From Planctomycetota bacterium (GTDB lineage: Bacteria; Planctomycetota; Phycisphaerae; Phycisphaerales; Phycisphaeraceae): a DNA stretch of 64,000 bases. Positions 8,985 to 20,642 of this stretch are shown in pieces. Made by a program: the position numbers and the translations under genes. Position 1 is the first letter of the stretch, and each line of letters begins with the position of its first letter. The stretch is taken from contig JAPLMQ010000294.1 of the NCBI GenBank assembly GCA_026386955.1, positions 36,714-100,713 of the forward strand. Reading direction: 5' to 3'. The notes under the pieces were generated by a model. The model saw only the letters and a program-made list of their open reading frames with translations. It had not been told where the DNA came from and ran no database searches.

Positions 8985-10427
8985 TCACGCCCCCGCCTCG
9001 ATCTTCAGTCCCTTCACGAACGCGTTCTGCTCCAGCCTCAGCGCTGCCGCGTCGGTGGCGGGAGCCTGGCCTTCGAGCCGGATGTGGCGGAGCGTGACGT
9101 TGTCGATCGTGTGCTCGGCGTCGGCGCCGTTGATGTGCGTGGGCAGCATCCGCGGCCCGTGGATCGTCACATCCTCGATCGTCACGTCATGCACTTTCCC
9201 GAAGGATTTGTCCTTCCCCCAGACGTCCTGCTGGATGGTCATCTTGAGCAGGTTGGGCTCGGGGGCCAAGGCCGCGTGCGACCCGCCTAGCTTGCCCGCG
9301 GCGGTGAGGTCCTCGACCTCGATGTCGGCGAAGTGGATGTCGCTGACGGTCGAGCCGTCGGAGAGGTGGACGCCCAAACACCAGTGGCGGCAGGAGAGGA
9401 TGTCGCAGCGGTGGAAGCGGACGTCGTGGATCGGCGCGCGGGTCTCGTAGGTCACGCCCAGGCCGAAGCCCCAGTCGTTCCAGATCTCGCAGTCGGCGAC
9501 GCGGATCTTCTCGCACGCGTCGCCCGGCTCGGTGGTCTTGCAGACGATGCTGTCGTCGTGGTTGCGCACGAAGCAGCGGGTGACCTCCACGTCGGAGGAG
9601 TTGACGCTGTTGATGCCGTCGCTGTTCAGTCGGCCGCTGACGATGCGGAGGTTGTCGACGCGCACGCGCTTCGATTTGCCGATGACGACGTTCCAGTTCG
9701 AGGCGTCGCGGAGCGTGACGCCTTCGAGGCGGATGTCGCTGCTGCCGTGGAGGCTCAACATCGAGCGCCCGGGGTGCGGGACGCGCTCGGCGTCGAGGAC
9801 GCCGCGGCCGCAGATGCGCACGTTGCTGGCGTCCTTGATGGAGACGACGGCGCCGTGGATGAAGTTGACCTTCCACTGCTCGTTCCACGTGCCGACCTCG
9901 CCGGGTTTGAGGCCCGCGCGGACGACCGCGCCGCCGGCGAGGTAGATCGTCTGGCCGGACTTGGCCTCGAGCGTGCTGATTTCGTGGAGGCCCGGGCCGA
10001 AGTGGATGACGTTGGGGTCGCCCTGCTTGGGGACGTCCGTCTCGGGCTCGCTGACGAAGAGGTGGAGGGCGAGGGTGTCGTCGCCGTCGAAGAGGAGCGT
10101 GACGTGGCGCGGGCGGGGGAGCGTGAAGGTGATCTTGCCGTCGGCGATCGTGGGTGTGATGCGCTCGCGCGAGGGGAGGACCTGCGCGCTCTTGAACGGC
10201 TTGGCGGGGCGGACGACGACCTCCGCGGGCCCCGTGGCGTCGAAGATGCAGAAGGCCGCCCGCTGCCCGGCGGGATCGGGCTTGTGCGACCAGAGGCCGT
10301 CCTTCTGCAGGATCTCGGCGCGCACGCGGGCCTTGTAGACGAAGAGCTTCTGCCCGCCGGCTTCAACGGCGAAGTCGGTGGATTCAGGCTCTCCCGCGGG
10401 GCCGGGCCAGGTGATGACGTTGGGCAT
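8985..10427 (-). CDS. Glycoside hydrolase 28-like parallel beta-helix protein
   Basis: A 480-residue protein. The N-terminal 130 residues form a beta-sandwich-like region (PNVITWPGPAGEPESTDFAV, DDTLALHLFVSEPE), and the rest is a right-handed beta-helix of the polygalacturonase type. The GH28 hallmarks NSDGINSVNSSDVEV and NHDDSIVCK are present, the aspartates being the catalytic residues in the family; the usual GHG is not obvious (GFGLGVTYE sits near its place). No signal peptide is seen, so an intracellular role in oligosaccharide breakdown is possible. It converges on the upstream transporter gene. Substrate is unknown; pectin-like or other uronic-acid glycans are family expectations. Confidence 0.72.
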   Translation of the reverse strand: MPNVITWPGPAGEPESTDFAVEAGGQKLFVYKARVRAEILQKDGLWSHKPDPAGQRAAFCIFDATGPAEVVVRPAKPFKSAQVLPSRERITPTIADGKITFTLPRPRHVTLLFDGDDTLALHLFVSEPETDVPKQGDPNVIHFGPGLHEISTLEAKSGQTIYLAGGAVVRAGLKPGEVGTWNEQWKVNFIHGAVVSIKDASNVRICGRGVLDAERVPHPGRSMLSLHGSSDIRLEGVTLRDASNWNVVIGKSKRVRVDNLRIVSGRLNSDGINSVNSSDVEVTRCFVRNHDDSIVCKTTEPGDACEKIRVADCEIWNDWGFGLGVTYETRAPIHDVRFHRCDILSCRHWCLGVHLSDGSTVSDIHFADIEVEDLTAAGKLGGSHAALAPEPNLLKMTIQQDVWGKDKSFGKVHDVTIEDVTIHGPRMLPTHINGADAEHTIDNVTLRHIRLEGQAPATDAAALRLEQNAFVKGLKIEAGA

Positions 10428-10441
10428 GGTGGGGTTCGCTT

Positions 10442-10897
10442 TCAGGTTGCGGGCACAGTCGGCTCAGCCGGCGGCGGTGCGGAGTTTGGAGATTTCTTTG
10501 GGTAGCCAAGTCGACGCGCCGCGTAGGCGAGGACGAAGGGGATGAGGAATGGGATCATGCAGGCAGCAAGCTCCAGCCCATTGAGTTGGTGGTAGTCCAT
10601 GATGGACAACCCGCCCGCGCCATGTTCGCTGATCCAGCCCTCGATGTTCCCCCACACGCCGAGCAGCAGCACCGGCAGCGCGGCGGCTTTCCACCACTTC
10701 GGAAGGATGACCGCCCAGCCCGTCGCGACGACGAGGACCAACATGAAATCGGTTGCGAGATAGGTGTAGCTTTTGAGGATGCTGGGACTCGCGATCGCCA
10801 ACCGACCCACCGTGCAGAAGCCGAAGGTCCACAGGCCGATGAGGGCCACCAGCACCCAATACACGATCCTCCACCTCTTTTGCGCTTTAGCATTCAT
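10442..10897 (-). CDS. Small membrane protein of unknown function
   Basis: A 151-residue protein with four predicted helices: VYWVLVALIGLWTFGF, LATDFMLVLVVATGWAVIL, ALPVLLLGVWGNIEGWI and LAACMIPFLIPFVLAYAA. The ATG at 10897 (MNAKAQKRWR) is chosen because the cytoplasmic basic start precedes the first helix. The open frame continues far upstream, but that part is the antisense of the beta-helix gene. The C-terminus is a proline-rich tail. It ends 14 bases before the start of the GH28-like gene, which it may precede in a transcript. No family recognised. Confidence 0.65.
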   Translation of the reverse strand: MNAKAQKRWRIVYWVLVALIGLWTFGFCTVGRLAIASPSILKSYTYLATDFMLVLVVATGWAVILPKWWKAAALPVLLLGVWGNIEGWISEHGAGGLSIMDYHQLNGLELAACMIPFLIPFVLAYAARRLGYPKKSPNSAPPPAEPTVPAT

Positions 10898-11083
10898 GAA
10901 GTTGTTGCTCTTGGAAAGGCTGCCCGTGGCAGCATCGCCGATGCGGGTTGGATCGGTTGACCGGAATTTACTCTTGTTTTGGTTTCGTGGTTGGCATTGG
11001 CCGGAAGCATCCGAGTTTGACCGGCACATGTCACGGGTACGATGACACGCGGCGCCAGACGTGAACGAAAATTTGGAGCCATT

Positions 11084-13246
11084 ATGAAACACGGGAATCA
11101 CGCCATGCTCTTTCTCGCTGCCTTGGCCTCGCTGCTTGCGTTGCTGAGTCTCTCCGCTTTGGCAGCGCCTTCGCCGGCGCTGTCGCCGTTCTTCGTCGAC
11201 CCGCGCGGGTCGGATGAGAACTCCGGCACGAAGGAGAAGCCGTTCGCCACGCTGGAGCGGGCCCGCGCGGCGGTGCGGGCCCTGCCCGCCGGACAGCCGC
11301 GCGAGGTGGTGCTCCGCGCGGGGACGTATCGTGCGGCGTCGACCTTCGCGCTTGGGCCGGAGGACTCCGGCACGCCCGAGCGTCCCGCCTTGTGGCGCGC
11401 CGCCGAGGGAGAGGAGGTCCGTCTCGCCGGCTCGGTCGCGCTCCCGATCAAGGCCTTCAAGCCCGTGGCCGACCCCGCGGTCCTCGCCCGGCTCGACCCT
11501 GCCGCGCGGGGGAACGTGCTGCAGATCGACGTCCACGCCCTGGGCGTCGCGCTCCCGCCCGCGCTGCCCGCGAAGTTCCGCGGAGCCCCGCACGCGCCCG
11601 AGCTCTTCTGCGACGACCAGCGGATGACCCTCGCCCGCTGGCCCAACGAGGGCTGGACGACCATCGCCAAGATCATCGACCACGGCTCCGACCCGCGCAA
11701 CGGCGACCACTCCGGCAAGCCCGGCGTCTTCGAGTACAGCGGCGACCGTCCGTCGCGCTGGAGCGTCGAGGCCGGCGTCTGGCTCCGCGGCTACTGGTGC
11801 TACGACTGGTCGGAGGAGGCGATCCGCGTCAAGGCGATCGACACGCAGGCCAAGACCATCACATTCGCGGAGCCGCACGTCTACGGGCTGAAGCAGGGCA
11901 ACCCCTCGCCCCGGCGTTACTACGCGCTCAACCTGCTCGAGGAGCTCGACAGCCCCGGCGAGTTCTACCTCGACCGCGTCTCGGGCTTGCTCTATTTCTG
12001 GCCGCCGGCGGCTGCGCTCAGGAGCGCCGATGCCCGCATCGAACTCTCCACGCTCGCCACGCCGATCGTCGCGCTCAAGGACGCGCACGACATCGTCCTG
12101 CGCGGGCTGACCATCGAGGCGGGGCTCGCCGACGGCATCGAGATCCACGACGGGCGCGGCTGCCGCGTCGAGGCCTGCACGCTGCGCAACCTCCGCCAAC
12201 TCGGCGTCAACGTCAACGGCGGCGCGGGCCACCGCGTCGTCGCCTGCGACATCCACCACACCGGCACGGGCGGGATCGCCATGGTCGCGGGCGACCGCAA
12301 GACCCTCACGCCCGCGGGTCTCGAGGCGCTCAACAACCACATCTGGCGGTTCTCCGAGCACCAGCTCACCTACGCCTGCGCCATCCGCGTCGGCGGCGTG
12401 GGCAACCGCGCCGCCCACAACCTGATCCACGACGCGCCCCACATCGCCGTCGCCTTCGCCGGCAACGACCACGTCTTCGAGTTCAACGTCGTCCACGACG
12501 TCTGCACCGAGACCGACGACGCCAGCGCCTTCTACACCGGGCGCGACCCCTCCGCCCGCGGGCACATCCTCCGCCACAACTTCTGGCACCACATCGGCAG
12601 CCCCATGGGCCACGGCACGGCCGCGGTCTACTTCGACGACGGCGACGGGGGCAACACCGTCCTGGGCAACGTCTTCTTCCACTGCGGAGAGCCCGGGCGC
12701 GGATCGTTCGGCACGGTCTTCTCCAACGGCGGGCACGACCTCGTCGCCGACAACAACCTCTTCGTCTCCTGCCGCAGGGCCCTGGGCTCCGCGCCGTGGA
12801 GCGACAAGATGTGGAAGGAGACGATCGACGGCGGCCACGACCAGGGCTACGTCAAGAAGCTGCGCGAGGATGTCGACATCACCAGCGAGGTCTACACGAA
12901 GCGCTACCCGGCTCTGGTTGGCTTCCTCGATCCCAAGCCCGGCCAGCCCCGCGTGAGTCGGGCCAAGCACAACCTCTTCGTGCTCTGCGGGCAGTGGACC
13001 AGCGGGAACTGGCAATGCCCGCCGCAGGTGAATTGGTCGGCCGACCACGACCCGGGCTTCGCCGATCCCGCCCACGGCGACTTCTCGCTGCCTGCCGAGG
13101 CGATCAAGAAGTACCCGGGCTTCGAGCCGATCCCCTTCGCGAAGATGGGGCTCTACGCCGACGAGCTGCGCCCGACGCCGGTGCGCGAGAAATGGAATTA
13201 CCCGGCGATGGAGCAGGCGAAGGCGCCGGGGGCGGGAGCCAAGTGA
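11084..13246 (+). CDS. Secreted right-handed parallel beta-helix protein
   Basis: A 720-residue secreted protein. A signal peptide is clear (MKHGNHAMLFLAALASLLAL, then LSLSALAAPS). Next comes FFVDPRGSDENSGTKEKPFA, the typical start of polysaccharide-lyase-like and DUF1565-type beta-helix proteins, in which a calcium or substrate site precedes the coil. The helix coils lie roughly at residues 330-560 (HDIVLRGLTIEAG, NGGAGHRVVACDIHHTGTGG, NHVFEFNVVHDVCTETDDAS). The start at 11084 has GGAG 7 bases upstream; an ATG at 11042 lacks one. It is divergent from the small membrane protein. Lyase or glycosidase activity on a polysaccharide is likely but unproven. Confidence 0.75.
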   Translation: MKHGNHAMLFLAALASLLALLSLSALAAPSPALSPFFVDPRGSDENSGTKEKPFATLERARAAVRALPAGQPREVVLRAGTYRAASTFALGPEDSGTPERPALWRAAEGEEVRLAGSVALPIKAFKPVADPAVLARLDPAARGNVLQIDVHALGVALPPALPAKFRGAPHAPELFCDDQRMTLARWPNEGWTTIAKIIDHGSDPRNGDHSGKPGVFEYSGDRPSRWSVEAGVWLRGYWCYDWSEEAIRVKAIDTQAKTITFAEPHVYGLKQGNPSPRRYYALNLLEELDSPGEFYLDRVSGLLYFWPPAAALRSADARIELSTLATPIVALKDAHDIVLRGLTIEAGLADGIEIHDGRGCRVEACTLRNLRQLGVNVNGGAGHRVVACDIHHTGTGGIAMVAGDRKTLTPAGLEALNNHIWRFSEHQLTYACAIRVGGVGNRAAHNLIHDAPHIAVAFAGNDHVFEFNVVHDVCTETDDASAFYTGRDPSARGHILRHNFWHHIGSPMGHGTAAVYFDDGDGGNTVLGNVFFHCGEPGRGSFGTVFSNGGHDLVADNNLFVSCRRALGSAPWSDKMWKETIDGGHDQGYVKKLREDVDITSEVYTKRYPALVGFLDPKPGQPRVSRAKHNLFVLCGQWTSGNWQCPPQVNWSADHDPGFADPAHGDFSLPAEAIKKYPGFEPIPFAKMGLYADELRPTPVREKWNYPAMEQAKAPGAGAK

Positions 13247-13267
13247 TCGCGGATCCGGCGTGAGGCG

Positions 13268-14632
13268 TCAGAACAGCTCCATCAAGCTGTCGGCGAACAG
13301 CTTCATGCCCACCGGGTTGGGGTGGTTGATCGCGTTGAGCATCAGCGTCATGTAGGGCACGCCCTGCCGCCACAGCCGGCCGTAGCGCTTCGAGCCGTCG
13401 GCGATGGCAACGCCGTTGGCGGGGCCGAACTCGCGCAGGGCCTTGACGTAGGCGCGCGGGTCGTCGTCGCAGTCGCGCTGGCTCTTGAGTCCCATCCACC
13501 CGGGCAGGACGTAGTGCGGCGTGAGGATGATCCACTCGGCCCCGATGGCGCGGAAGTCGCCCAGCAGCCGGGCGTATTGCTGCATCGTCTTCTCGCGCGT
13601 GAATCCGCCGTCGTTGACGAACTCCGACACCACCAGGTCCGGCTTCGCGGCCAGCACCTTCTCCTTGTAGTTGTGCAACGCGCCAGGCGGCTCATTCAAG
13701 TACGAGTCGGTGTTGCGCCCGCCCCAGGCGTCGGTGATGAGCTCGATCTTCGCCTGGGGGAACTTCGCCTTGATCGCCGCCACGAACTGCGCCTGCCAGC
13801 GCTCGCGCGGCGGGTCGTGCAGGTAGGTCGCCTCGGTCACGCTGTCGCCCCAGGCGAGGATGCGCACCGGCTCGCCCGCGACCAGCTTGGCGTACGCCTT
13901 GGGCGCGAGCTTCGCGGCGATCGGCTGCTCAAGCAGGAGCGGTGGAGGGAAGGCAGGCTCAAGCACCGGGAAGAGGTCGTCGATCGAGAGCTTCTCCGCG
14001 CGCCCCGCGACGTAGATGTTCGCCAGCCGGCGCTCGCCCGCGCCGAGCGCGACCACGGGCGGCGCGGCCGGGTGAGGCTTGCCCTGGCGAAGGACGACCT
14101 GTCCGTCCGCCGTGAGGATGATCGCGTCGAGGCGCGACGTGCCGTGGCGGTAGCTCGCGAAGACCGCCTGGCCTTCCTTGAGCGGGCCGTCGGGCTTTCG
14201 GCCGAGCGTGCCCCAATCGAGGTCGATCAGGAAATCCTCCCCGGACTTGAGCGGCGGACCGCCGGCGTCGGGGCTCAGGCGCAGCTCGAACGACGCGGGG
14301 TCGAGGAAGTGGAAGGCCGTGGTCTCCTGCGTCTCGATGCCCTTGAGCCGGTAGCCCTTCGCCCACCCGCCCGCCTTGGGGTTGAAGACCGGCAGCGGGC
14401 CGCAGGCCTCGCCCGCGACCTGGGCGATCGCGGCCGGGGCGACGTCGAGGGTCGTGACGGGTTGCTTGAGGCCCGGCAAGGCCTGCGGGTCGATCATCGT
14501 GACGACCACGCGCCAGGGGCCGGCGATCTCGAAGCGGGCCCGGGCCGACGAAGCGGGCTTGCCATGGGAATCGACCTCGGCCCCGGCAGCGAGGGCGATG
14601 GAGGCGATGAGGCTGGTGGTGTAGGCGGTCAT
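13268..14632 (-). CDS. SGNH/GDSL-type hydrolase with N-terminal accessory domain
   Basis: A 454-residue protein with a likely signal or anchor at the start ([19 protein letters not shown]). Residues 30-220 form an uncharacterised beta-rich region. From about 245 an SGNH hydrolase domain begins: [14 protein letters not shown] (block I, nucleophile serine), [10 protein letters not shown] (block II glycine), [10 protein letters not shown] (block III asparagine) and [12 protein letters not shown] (block V; the general-base histidine is in INHPN). Family members are esterases, often carbohydrate acetylesterases. It converges with the beta-helix gene, and a deacetylating role beside it would make sense, but that is inference. 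Confidence 0.8.
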   Translation of the reverse strand: MTAYTTSLIASIALAAGAEVDSHGKPASSARARFEIAGPWRVVVTMIDPQALPGLKQPVTTLDVAPAAIAQVAGEACGPLPVFNPKAGGWAKGYRLKGIETQETTAFHFLDPASFELRLSPDAGGPPLKSGEDFLIDLDWGTLGRKPDGPLKEGQAVFASYRHGTSRLDAIILTADGQVVLRQGKPHPAAPPVVALGAGERRLANIYVAGRAEKLSIDDLFPVLEPAFPPPLLLEQPIAAKLAPKAYAKLVAGEPVRILAWGDSVTEATYLHDPPRERWQAQFVAAIKAKFPQAKIELITDAWGGRNTDSYLNEPPGALHNYKEKVLAAKPDLVVSEFVNDGGFTREKTMQQYARLLGDFRAIGAEWIILTPHYVLPGWMGLKSQRDCDDDPRAYVKALREFGPANGVAIADGSKRYGRLWRQGVPYMTLMLNAINHPNPVGMKLFADSLMELF

Positions 14633-14872
14633 GCTGGAGCTCCGGACGAAGCAAGGGGGCGAGCAGGGCGTGAACTCGTGGACGGGGGATGGTACCGCCG
14701 GGCGGCGGCCCTGTCGTGCCCGAAGCGCTCGACAGGAAGGCCGGTTTCAGGTACGATGACTCTTCTATCCTCTGGCCCGAAAAGCCATTGGGTTGCTGCC
14801 AGGAACGATGGCTTGGAAGGGCGCGGCACGCGTCCGGCGCATGTCGACCTGGAACCCCTCCGAGACAGACGA

Positions 14873-16528
<1,656 letters not shown>

Positions 16529-16927
16529 GCAACACACCCTGTCGATTGAGCGGCCATGGCCGCTTGGGTCACGCGACTCTGACGCTTAAGCGTCGGGATC
16601 GCTTTGGCTTGCGCTGTTTTTCCAGAGAGCCAACATTCGAGTTGAACACTCTTGAATTCAGACATTCATGCGTTAAAACCATATTTAGGCGATATAATAA
16701 GGATGTGAACCGTCGCGGCGATGGCGACGTATTCGGCATGCTCATTTGTGCATCATGAACATCGCTCCCGGCTTCCACGGCCAACGGTCAAGAGAGAAGG
16801 CGGCCGCGCTCGCGTTCGACGCGAAGCGTGGCCGACCCGACCGGTCGCTGACGCCTTCGGGCATCACTCGTGTTCGATCTGCTCGAAACGGGAAGAGAGA
16901 TCGAATGAAGCCTCCAAGAGGCGAGAG
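16529..16927 (+). other. Intergenic region with short palindromes and an AT-rich patch
   Basis: About 400 bases without a supported gene. It begins with small perfect palindromes, GCGGCCATGGCCGC (about 16550-16563) and GACGCTTAAGCGTC (about 16580-16593), with no clean T-run. The stretch 16640-16700 is the most AT-rich near here and contains TATAAT at 16693-16698, a possible -10 box for the downstream gene; I cannot place a convincing -35. Confidence 0.4.
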
Positions 16928-17515
16928 ATGCACATGGAATCCTCCAAAAAACAAATCTCGAACGCATCGGTCCTGGTCCAGGAACTGATCCTCACCGCCG
17001 CCCGCAAGGGCAATGCGATCCACTACGAGACGGCGATCGTCTCGGCGGGCTATCTCGCCGGGGTGACGATCCTCCGCGCCTCGGGGCTCGACCTGCGCAG
17101 TCGGCAGCCGGGCGAGCTGATCGAGAGCGATTGGGTCAGTGAGCGCGTCGCCGAGCTGCTGATGGTGATGCGCGGCGTCTCGGCCCAGAAGGCCCTGGGG
17201 CGCGACGGCGGGTGGAAGGACTCGATCCCGCGGGAGCATCGCCCGGCCAAGTCGATGTTCGACCTGATCGCCGAGCTTGAGACGCCGTTCCGCAAGACGT
17301 TGCTCGACCAGAGCGTCCCGCACGAGCTGCACGCGGCGGTGGCGGTGCGTGCCGCGGTGGAGTTCATCGGCGACGCCAAGCCCGACCTGCATGTCGACAT
17401 CGGCAAGGCCTTGGCCTACACCGCCTTGGTCAAGGCGGCCCGCACCATCCCGCCCTCGCAGATGGCGACCTCGCTGACGCAGAGCCGCAGCAAGCCGTGG
17501 TGGCGGTTTTGGTGA
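16928..17515 (+). CDS. Conserved-looking protein of unknown function
   Basis: A 195-residue soluble protein I do not recognise. It looks like a real gene: codon use matches the neighbours and the composition is that of a folded helical protein (SNASVLVQELILTAARKGNAIH, WVSERVAELLMVMRGVSAQKA, ALAYTALVKAARTIPPSQMA). It ends in a tryptophan-rich KPWWRFW. The open frame begins at 16721, but the part before 16928 has poor composition. AAGAGGCGAG before the ATG at 16928 is a reasonable ribosome site; the ATG at 16934 is an alternative. No signal peptide or membrane segment. Confidence 0.6.
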   Translation: MHMESSKKQISNASVLVQELILTAARKGNAIHYETAIVSAGYLAGVTILRASGLDLRSRQPGELIESDWVSERVAELLMVMRGVSAQKALGRDGGWKDSIPREHRPAKSMFDLIAELETPFRKTLLDQSVPHELHAAVAVRAAVEFIGDAKPDLHVDIGKALAYTALVKAARTIPPSQMATSLTQSRSKPWWRFW

Positions 17516-17612
17516 GTCCGCGGGCGACGGTTTGCGCGGGGCGTGGCCGAGCACTTCGCGGCGAAGCCCTTCGGTTCGGCGTCGCATTCGGCGTCGTATA
17601 AGATCGCCCCGA

Positions 17613-19958
17613 ATGACTCCCGCCACTTCTCCCTCCGTGCCCCTCTTCACCGAATCCTTCGCCTCCCCCGGCCTGCCGCGCGGGTGGTACACCGACACCG
17701 CCGCGCCGAAATATCCCGGCGGCCTCTGGGACTGCCGCCCGTGGGACGGCGTGATCGTCCCCTTCGCCCACGACGGCTGGTCGCGCCTGCGCGTCGAGGT
17801 CGACCTTGAGGAGATCGGCCCGCGCTCCACCGCCTACTGCGGGACCGACAGCCGCACGGGCCTCGCCCTCACCCTCGGGTCAGACCCCTTCACGCGGCAG
17901 CAGGCGAACGACGGCGGGTTGGTCCTCGCCTCCACGCCCGTGGCTGCGGGGCCGCAGCGCACGCGGGCGAGCGTCGTCTTCGAGTGGACCGCCGAGACCA
18001 TGACCGCCGCTATCGACGGCGTCGAGGTCCTCCGCGCCCCGAACATCCGCCGCTCCGCCCGCGCGGGCTCGCTCCACCTGGGCTTCGGCGCCTGCGTCGT
18101 CCGCCGGTTGGCCGCGTTCGGCGAGCCCGATGCGCAGACTCGCGCGCAAGCACCCGTGCCCCAGGGCCCGCTCGGCAAGGACTTCCCGCTCGAGGTCACC
18201 GTCGACTTCAACGACGACCTCATGGCCTGCCCTTGGACGCACAAGACCTTCGACAACCTCTTCGCCGAGCTGAAGTCCTGGGGCACGCGGCGCGTCTCGT
18301 GGATCGACCTGGGACGGGCCGAGGACGCCTACTTCGACTTCGCTCCGCTCGACATCGACCGCCACGGGCAACAGACCTTCGCCAACGTCGGCGACATCTT
18401 CGCCACCGCCGTCGACCACGCCCACAAGCATGGCCTCGAACTCGTCGGCATCCTCAAGCCCTTCGACATGGCGATCCAAGGCACCAGCTTCCCGCCCTAC
18501 ATCGAGGCGACCAAGATCCACCGCGCGATCCACCGCATCGGCGTCGCCTCCGTCTGGGCGACGCACATGGCCTGCGAGAACCAGCACCTGCTCATGGCCC
18601 GCAAGCCCTCCGCCTGGGGCCCCGCGCGGCAGCCCGTCTGGACGCGCATCGACTTGGTGAAAGACGACGACGCCCCGAGCGCGATCACGCCCGACGACGT
18701 CTCGCTCATCGTCTCGGACGACAACGACACGTTCCGCGACTACGCGGGCTCGATCGTCCGCCGGGAGGTCGTCGAGGAGTATCCCGTCCACCGCTGCACG
18801 CCCTCGGGCCCCGTCCGGACGAGTGAGACCCGCCGGTCGCGCGTCATCCGCCTCGAGGGGCTGAACCTGCGCGAGACGTTCGTCGCGATCCAGGTCCGCG
18901 GCGGCGCCCGCTCGTTCCGCAACCGCCTCGGCGACCTGCTCCACGTCTTCGGCGAGAAGGGCGAGGAGACGCACCTGACCTACGGCCTCTCGCCGCGGCG
19001 CGAGGACTACGCCACGCGCTTCGGGCTGTCGCCTGCGGAGACAGACCCCTCGGGCGCGAAGCCGGTCGGACCCCAAGGCGGCTTCGAATACAACCGCTAC
19101 CCCGGCTCGCCCTCGGCGGCGAACACCAACGGCGGCGACGCGCTCAACACCCCGCTCGCCCTCGACCGAGGCCAGGTCTCCTACCTCGCCCTCGCCCGCG
19201 GGAAGGACCGCAGCCCGATCGCCGTCATGTCGCCCTCGTTTCCGCAGACGCGGGCGCTTTGGATGACGTGGGTCAAGGCGATGCTCGACGCGGGCGCGGA
19301 CGGGATCGACATCCGCATCGGGAACCACCACGCCGACTTCGCTTGGGGCGAGTACGGCTTCGAGCAGCCCGTGCGCGACGAGATGCTCAAGCGAGCCGGC
19401 GCCGACATTTGGTTGACCGACGACTTCGACCACAACCTCTGGCGGCGCATCCGCGGCGAGGGCTGGACCGCCTTCATGCGCGAGGCCTCGGCGCTGACCC
19501 GCGCCCGCGGCAAGACCTTCGCCGCCCACATCGACGGGAACTACGACGCCGCCCCGCCCCCCGGATACGGCGCGGCGCTCAACATCACCTACGACTGGCA
19601 GACCTGGCTCCGCGAGGGGCTGCTCGATTACGTCACCGGCAAGGCCCTCTGGCCCTCGGGCAGCTTCGCCCGCGAGGTGATCGCCCTCGCCCACAGCCTG
19701 GGCGTGCCCGTCACTTATGCGCCTTACTGCAACAACTTCTTCGAGGAACGCCGGCACGCGAACCACATGGGCGAGTCGCCCGTGGGTTGCCACGTGCCTG
19801 TGGAGCGCATGATCGAGTGGGGGCGCGCCAGCGGGTACGACGGCTTCACGTTCTACGAGTGCGCCTCGGCGCTGCGCGCGAAGGCGGACGGGACCGTCTG
19901 CTTCCGCGGAAATGCGGAGCCGCTGCGCGAGGTGATGCGGAGGAACTTCAAGCGGTGA
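17613..19958 (+). CDS. Large protein of unknown function, TIM-barrel glycosidase-like
   Basis: A 781-residue protein with no signal peptide. Residues 1-160 look like a concanavalin-type beta-sandwich (LFTESFASPGLPRGWY, FEWTAETMTAAIDGVEVLRA, GSLHLGFGACVVRRLAAFG). The rest resembles a TIM-barrel: VTVDFNDDLMACPWTHKTF, VDHAHKHGLELVGILKPFD, DGIDIRIGNHHADFAW, FAAHIDGNYDAAPPPGYG and GYDGFTFYECASALRA have the strand-plus-acid pattern of GHL10/GH42-like barrels. I cannot name a family or the catalytic residues. The ATG at 17613 is chosen since everything upstream in the frame is an arginine-rich shadow. It converges on the phosphatase gene with a 19-base gap. Confidence 0.65.
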   Translation: MTPATSPSVPLFTESFASPGLPRGWYTDTAAPKYPGGLWDCRPWDGVIVPFAHDGWSRLRVEVDLEEIGPRSTAYCGTDSRTGLALTLGSDPFTRQQANDGGLVLASTPVAAGPQRTRASVVFEWTAETMTAAIDGVEVLRAPNIRRSARAGSLHLGFGACVVRRLAAFGEPDAQTRAQAPVPQGPLGKDFPLEVTVDFNDDLMACPWTHKTFDNLFAELKSWGTRRVSWIDLGRAEDAYFDFAPLDIDRHGQQTFANVGDIFATAVDHAHKHGLELVGILKPFDMAIQGTSFPPYIEATKIHRAIHRIGVASVWATHMACENQHLLMARKPSAWGPARQPVWTRIDLVKDDDAPSAITPDDVSLIVSDDNDTFRDYAGSIVRREVVEEYPVHRCTPSGPVRTSETRRSRVIRLEGLNLRETFVAIQVRGGARSFRNRLGDLLHVFGEKGEETHLTYGLSPRREDYATRFGLSPAETDPSGAKPVGPQGGFEYNRYPGSPSAANTNGGDALNTPLALDRGQVSYLALARGKDRSPIAVMSPSFPQTRALWMTWVKAMLDAGADGIDIRIGNHHADFAWGEYGFEQPVRDEMLKRAGADIWLTDDFDHNLWRRIRGEGWTAFMREASALTRARGKTFAAHIDGNYDAAPPPGYGAALNITYDWQTWLREGLLDYVTGKALWPSGSFAREVIALAHSLGVPVTYAPYCNNFFEERRHANHMGESPVGCHVPVERMIEWGRASGYDGFTFYECASALRAKADGTVCFRGNAEPLREVMRRNFKR

Positions 19959-19977
19959 GCAGCGTGCGGTGCCGAGC

Positions 19978-20514
19978 TCACTGAAATTCATCCGTCGTCG
20001 CGGCCACCAAGGCTCCATTGCGTTGCATCAGTTCGTCGGCAAACCGCACGAGGCCGGCATGCGGCCGCGCTTCGGGCCGGAGCCTATGGACTCGTCGGGC
20101 AGCGTCGTGTTCCAATCCAGGGCCGAGCCAGACCGCGGCACAGATGAGGGCCGCCGCGGGCGATCGGCTGAGCCCGGCGTTGCAGTGGCAGACAAGCACT
20201 CCGCCCGCGCCGCGGAGACGTTCCGCGAATTCGATGATCTTCTGTGCGTGCTCTCGGGTCGGCGGGCGGGCGGAATGACGCCCAGCGCCTCCGGGCTGAG
20301 CCGGAGCGTCGTCCATCTCCAGTTGCAAGCGATGCTCAATTGTTTCAAACCCGTGGCAGGCCCGCTCGCCCTCGTCGACGATCGAGATCACTGCGCGGAC
20401 GCGCAGCCCATCACGCTGACAAAGCGAGTCGGCCACGACACGGGAGACAATCATGATTGTGGGGTCGCTTTGCACCGATGAATCGCCGACGCATAAATGA
20501 TTGCGGGCACGCAT
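19978..20514 (-). CDS. Dual-specificity/tyrosine phosphatase-like protein
   Basis: A 178-residue protein with the cysteine phosphatase signature HCNAGLSRS (HCx5R), where the cysteine is the nucleophile and the arginine binds phosphate. Upstream is VRAVISIVDEGERA, matching the start of the dual-specificity phosphatase fold; the general-acid aspartate could be in QLEMDDAPAQ. The ATG at 20514 has GAAGGCGAAG upstream and gives the expected first strand (NHLCVGDSSV); an internal ATG at 20454 is an alternative start. Codon use is less GC-biased than its neighbours. It overlaps nothing and is divergent from the ABC-F gene. Confidence 0.8.
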   Translation of the reverse strand: MRARNHLCVGDSSVQSDPTIMIVSRVVADSLCQRDGLRVRAVISIVDEGERACHGFETIEHRLQLEMDDAPAQPGGAGRHSARPPTREHAQKIIEFAERLRGAGGVLVCHCNAGLSRSPAAALICAAVWLGPGLEHDAARRVHRLRPEARPHAGLVRFADELMQRNGALVAATTDEFQ

Positions 20515-20642
20515 TCTTCGCCTTCACCATCGTACCCACGCGCCCTGACGTCGATTGATTCCCTGTGGGTGGACCGCTTAAGCTGCCCACCCGATCGACT
20601 CTGCGCCCGAATCGCCCTCTCCTCTGCTACAGTCCCGCTCCA

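Noticed and set aside
10442..13075. A very long minus-strand open frame of 877 codons
   Set aside because: Only its last 151 codons look like protein (the small membrane protein). The rest is Asp/Val/Ala/Gly-rich antisense of the beta-helix gene.
16693..16698. TATAAT as a -10 promoter box
   Set aside because: No convincing -35 at 16-18 bases, and it lies more than 200 bases from the gene start, so it is not listed as a promoter.
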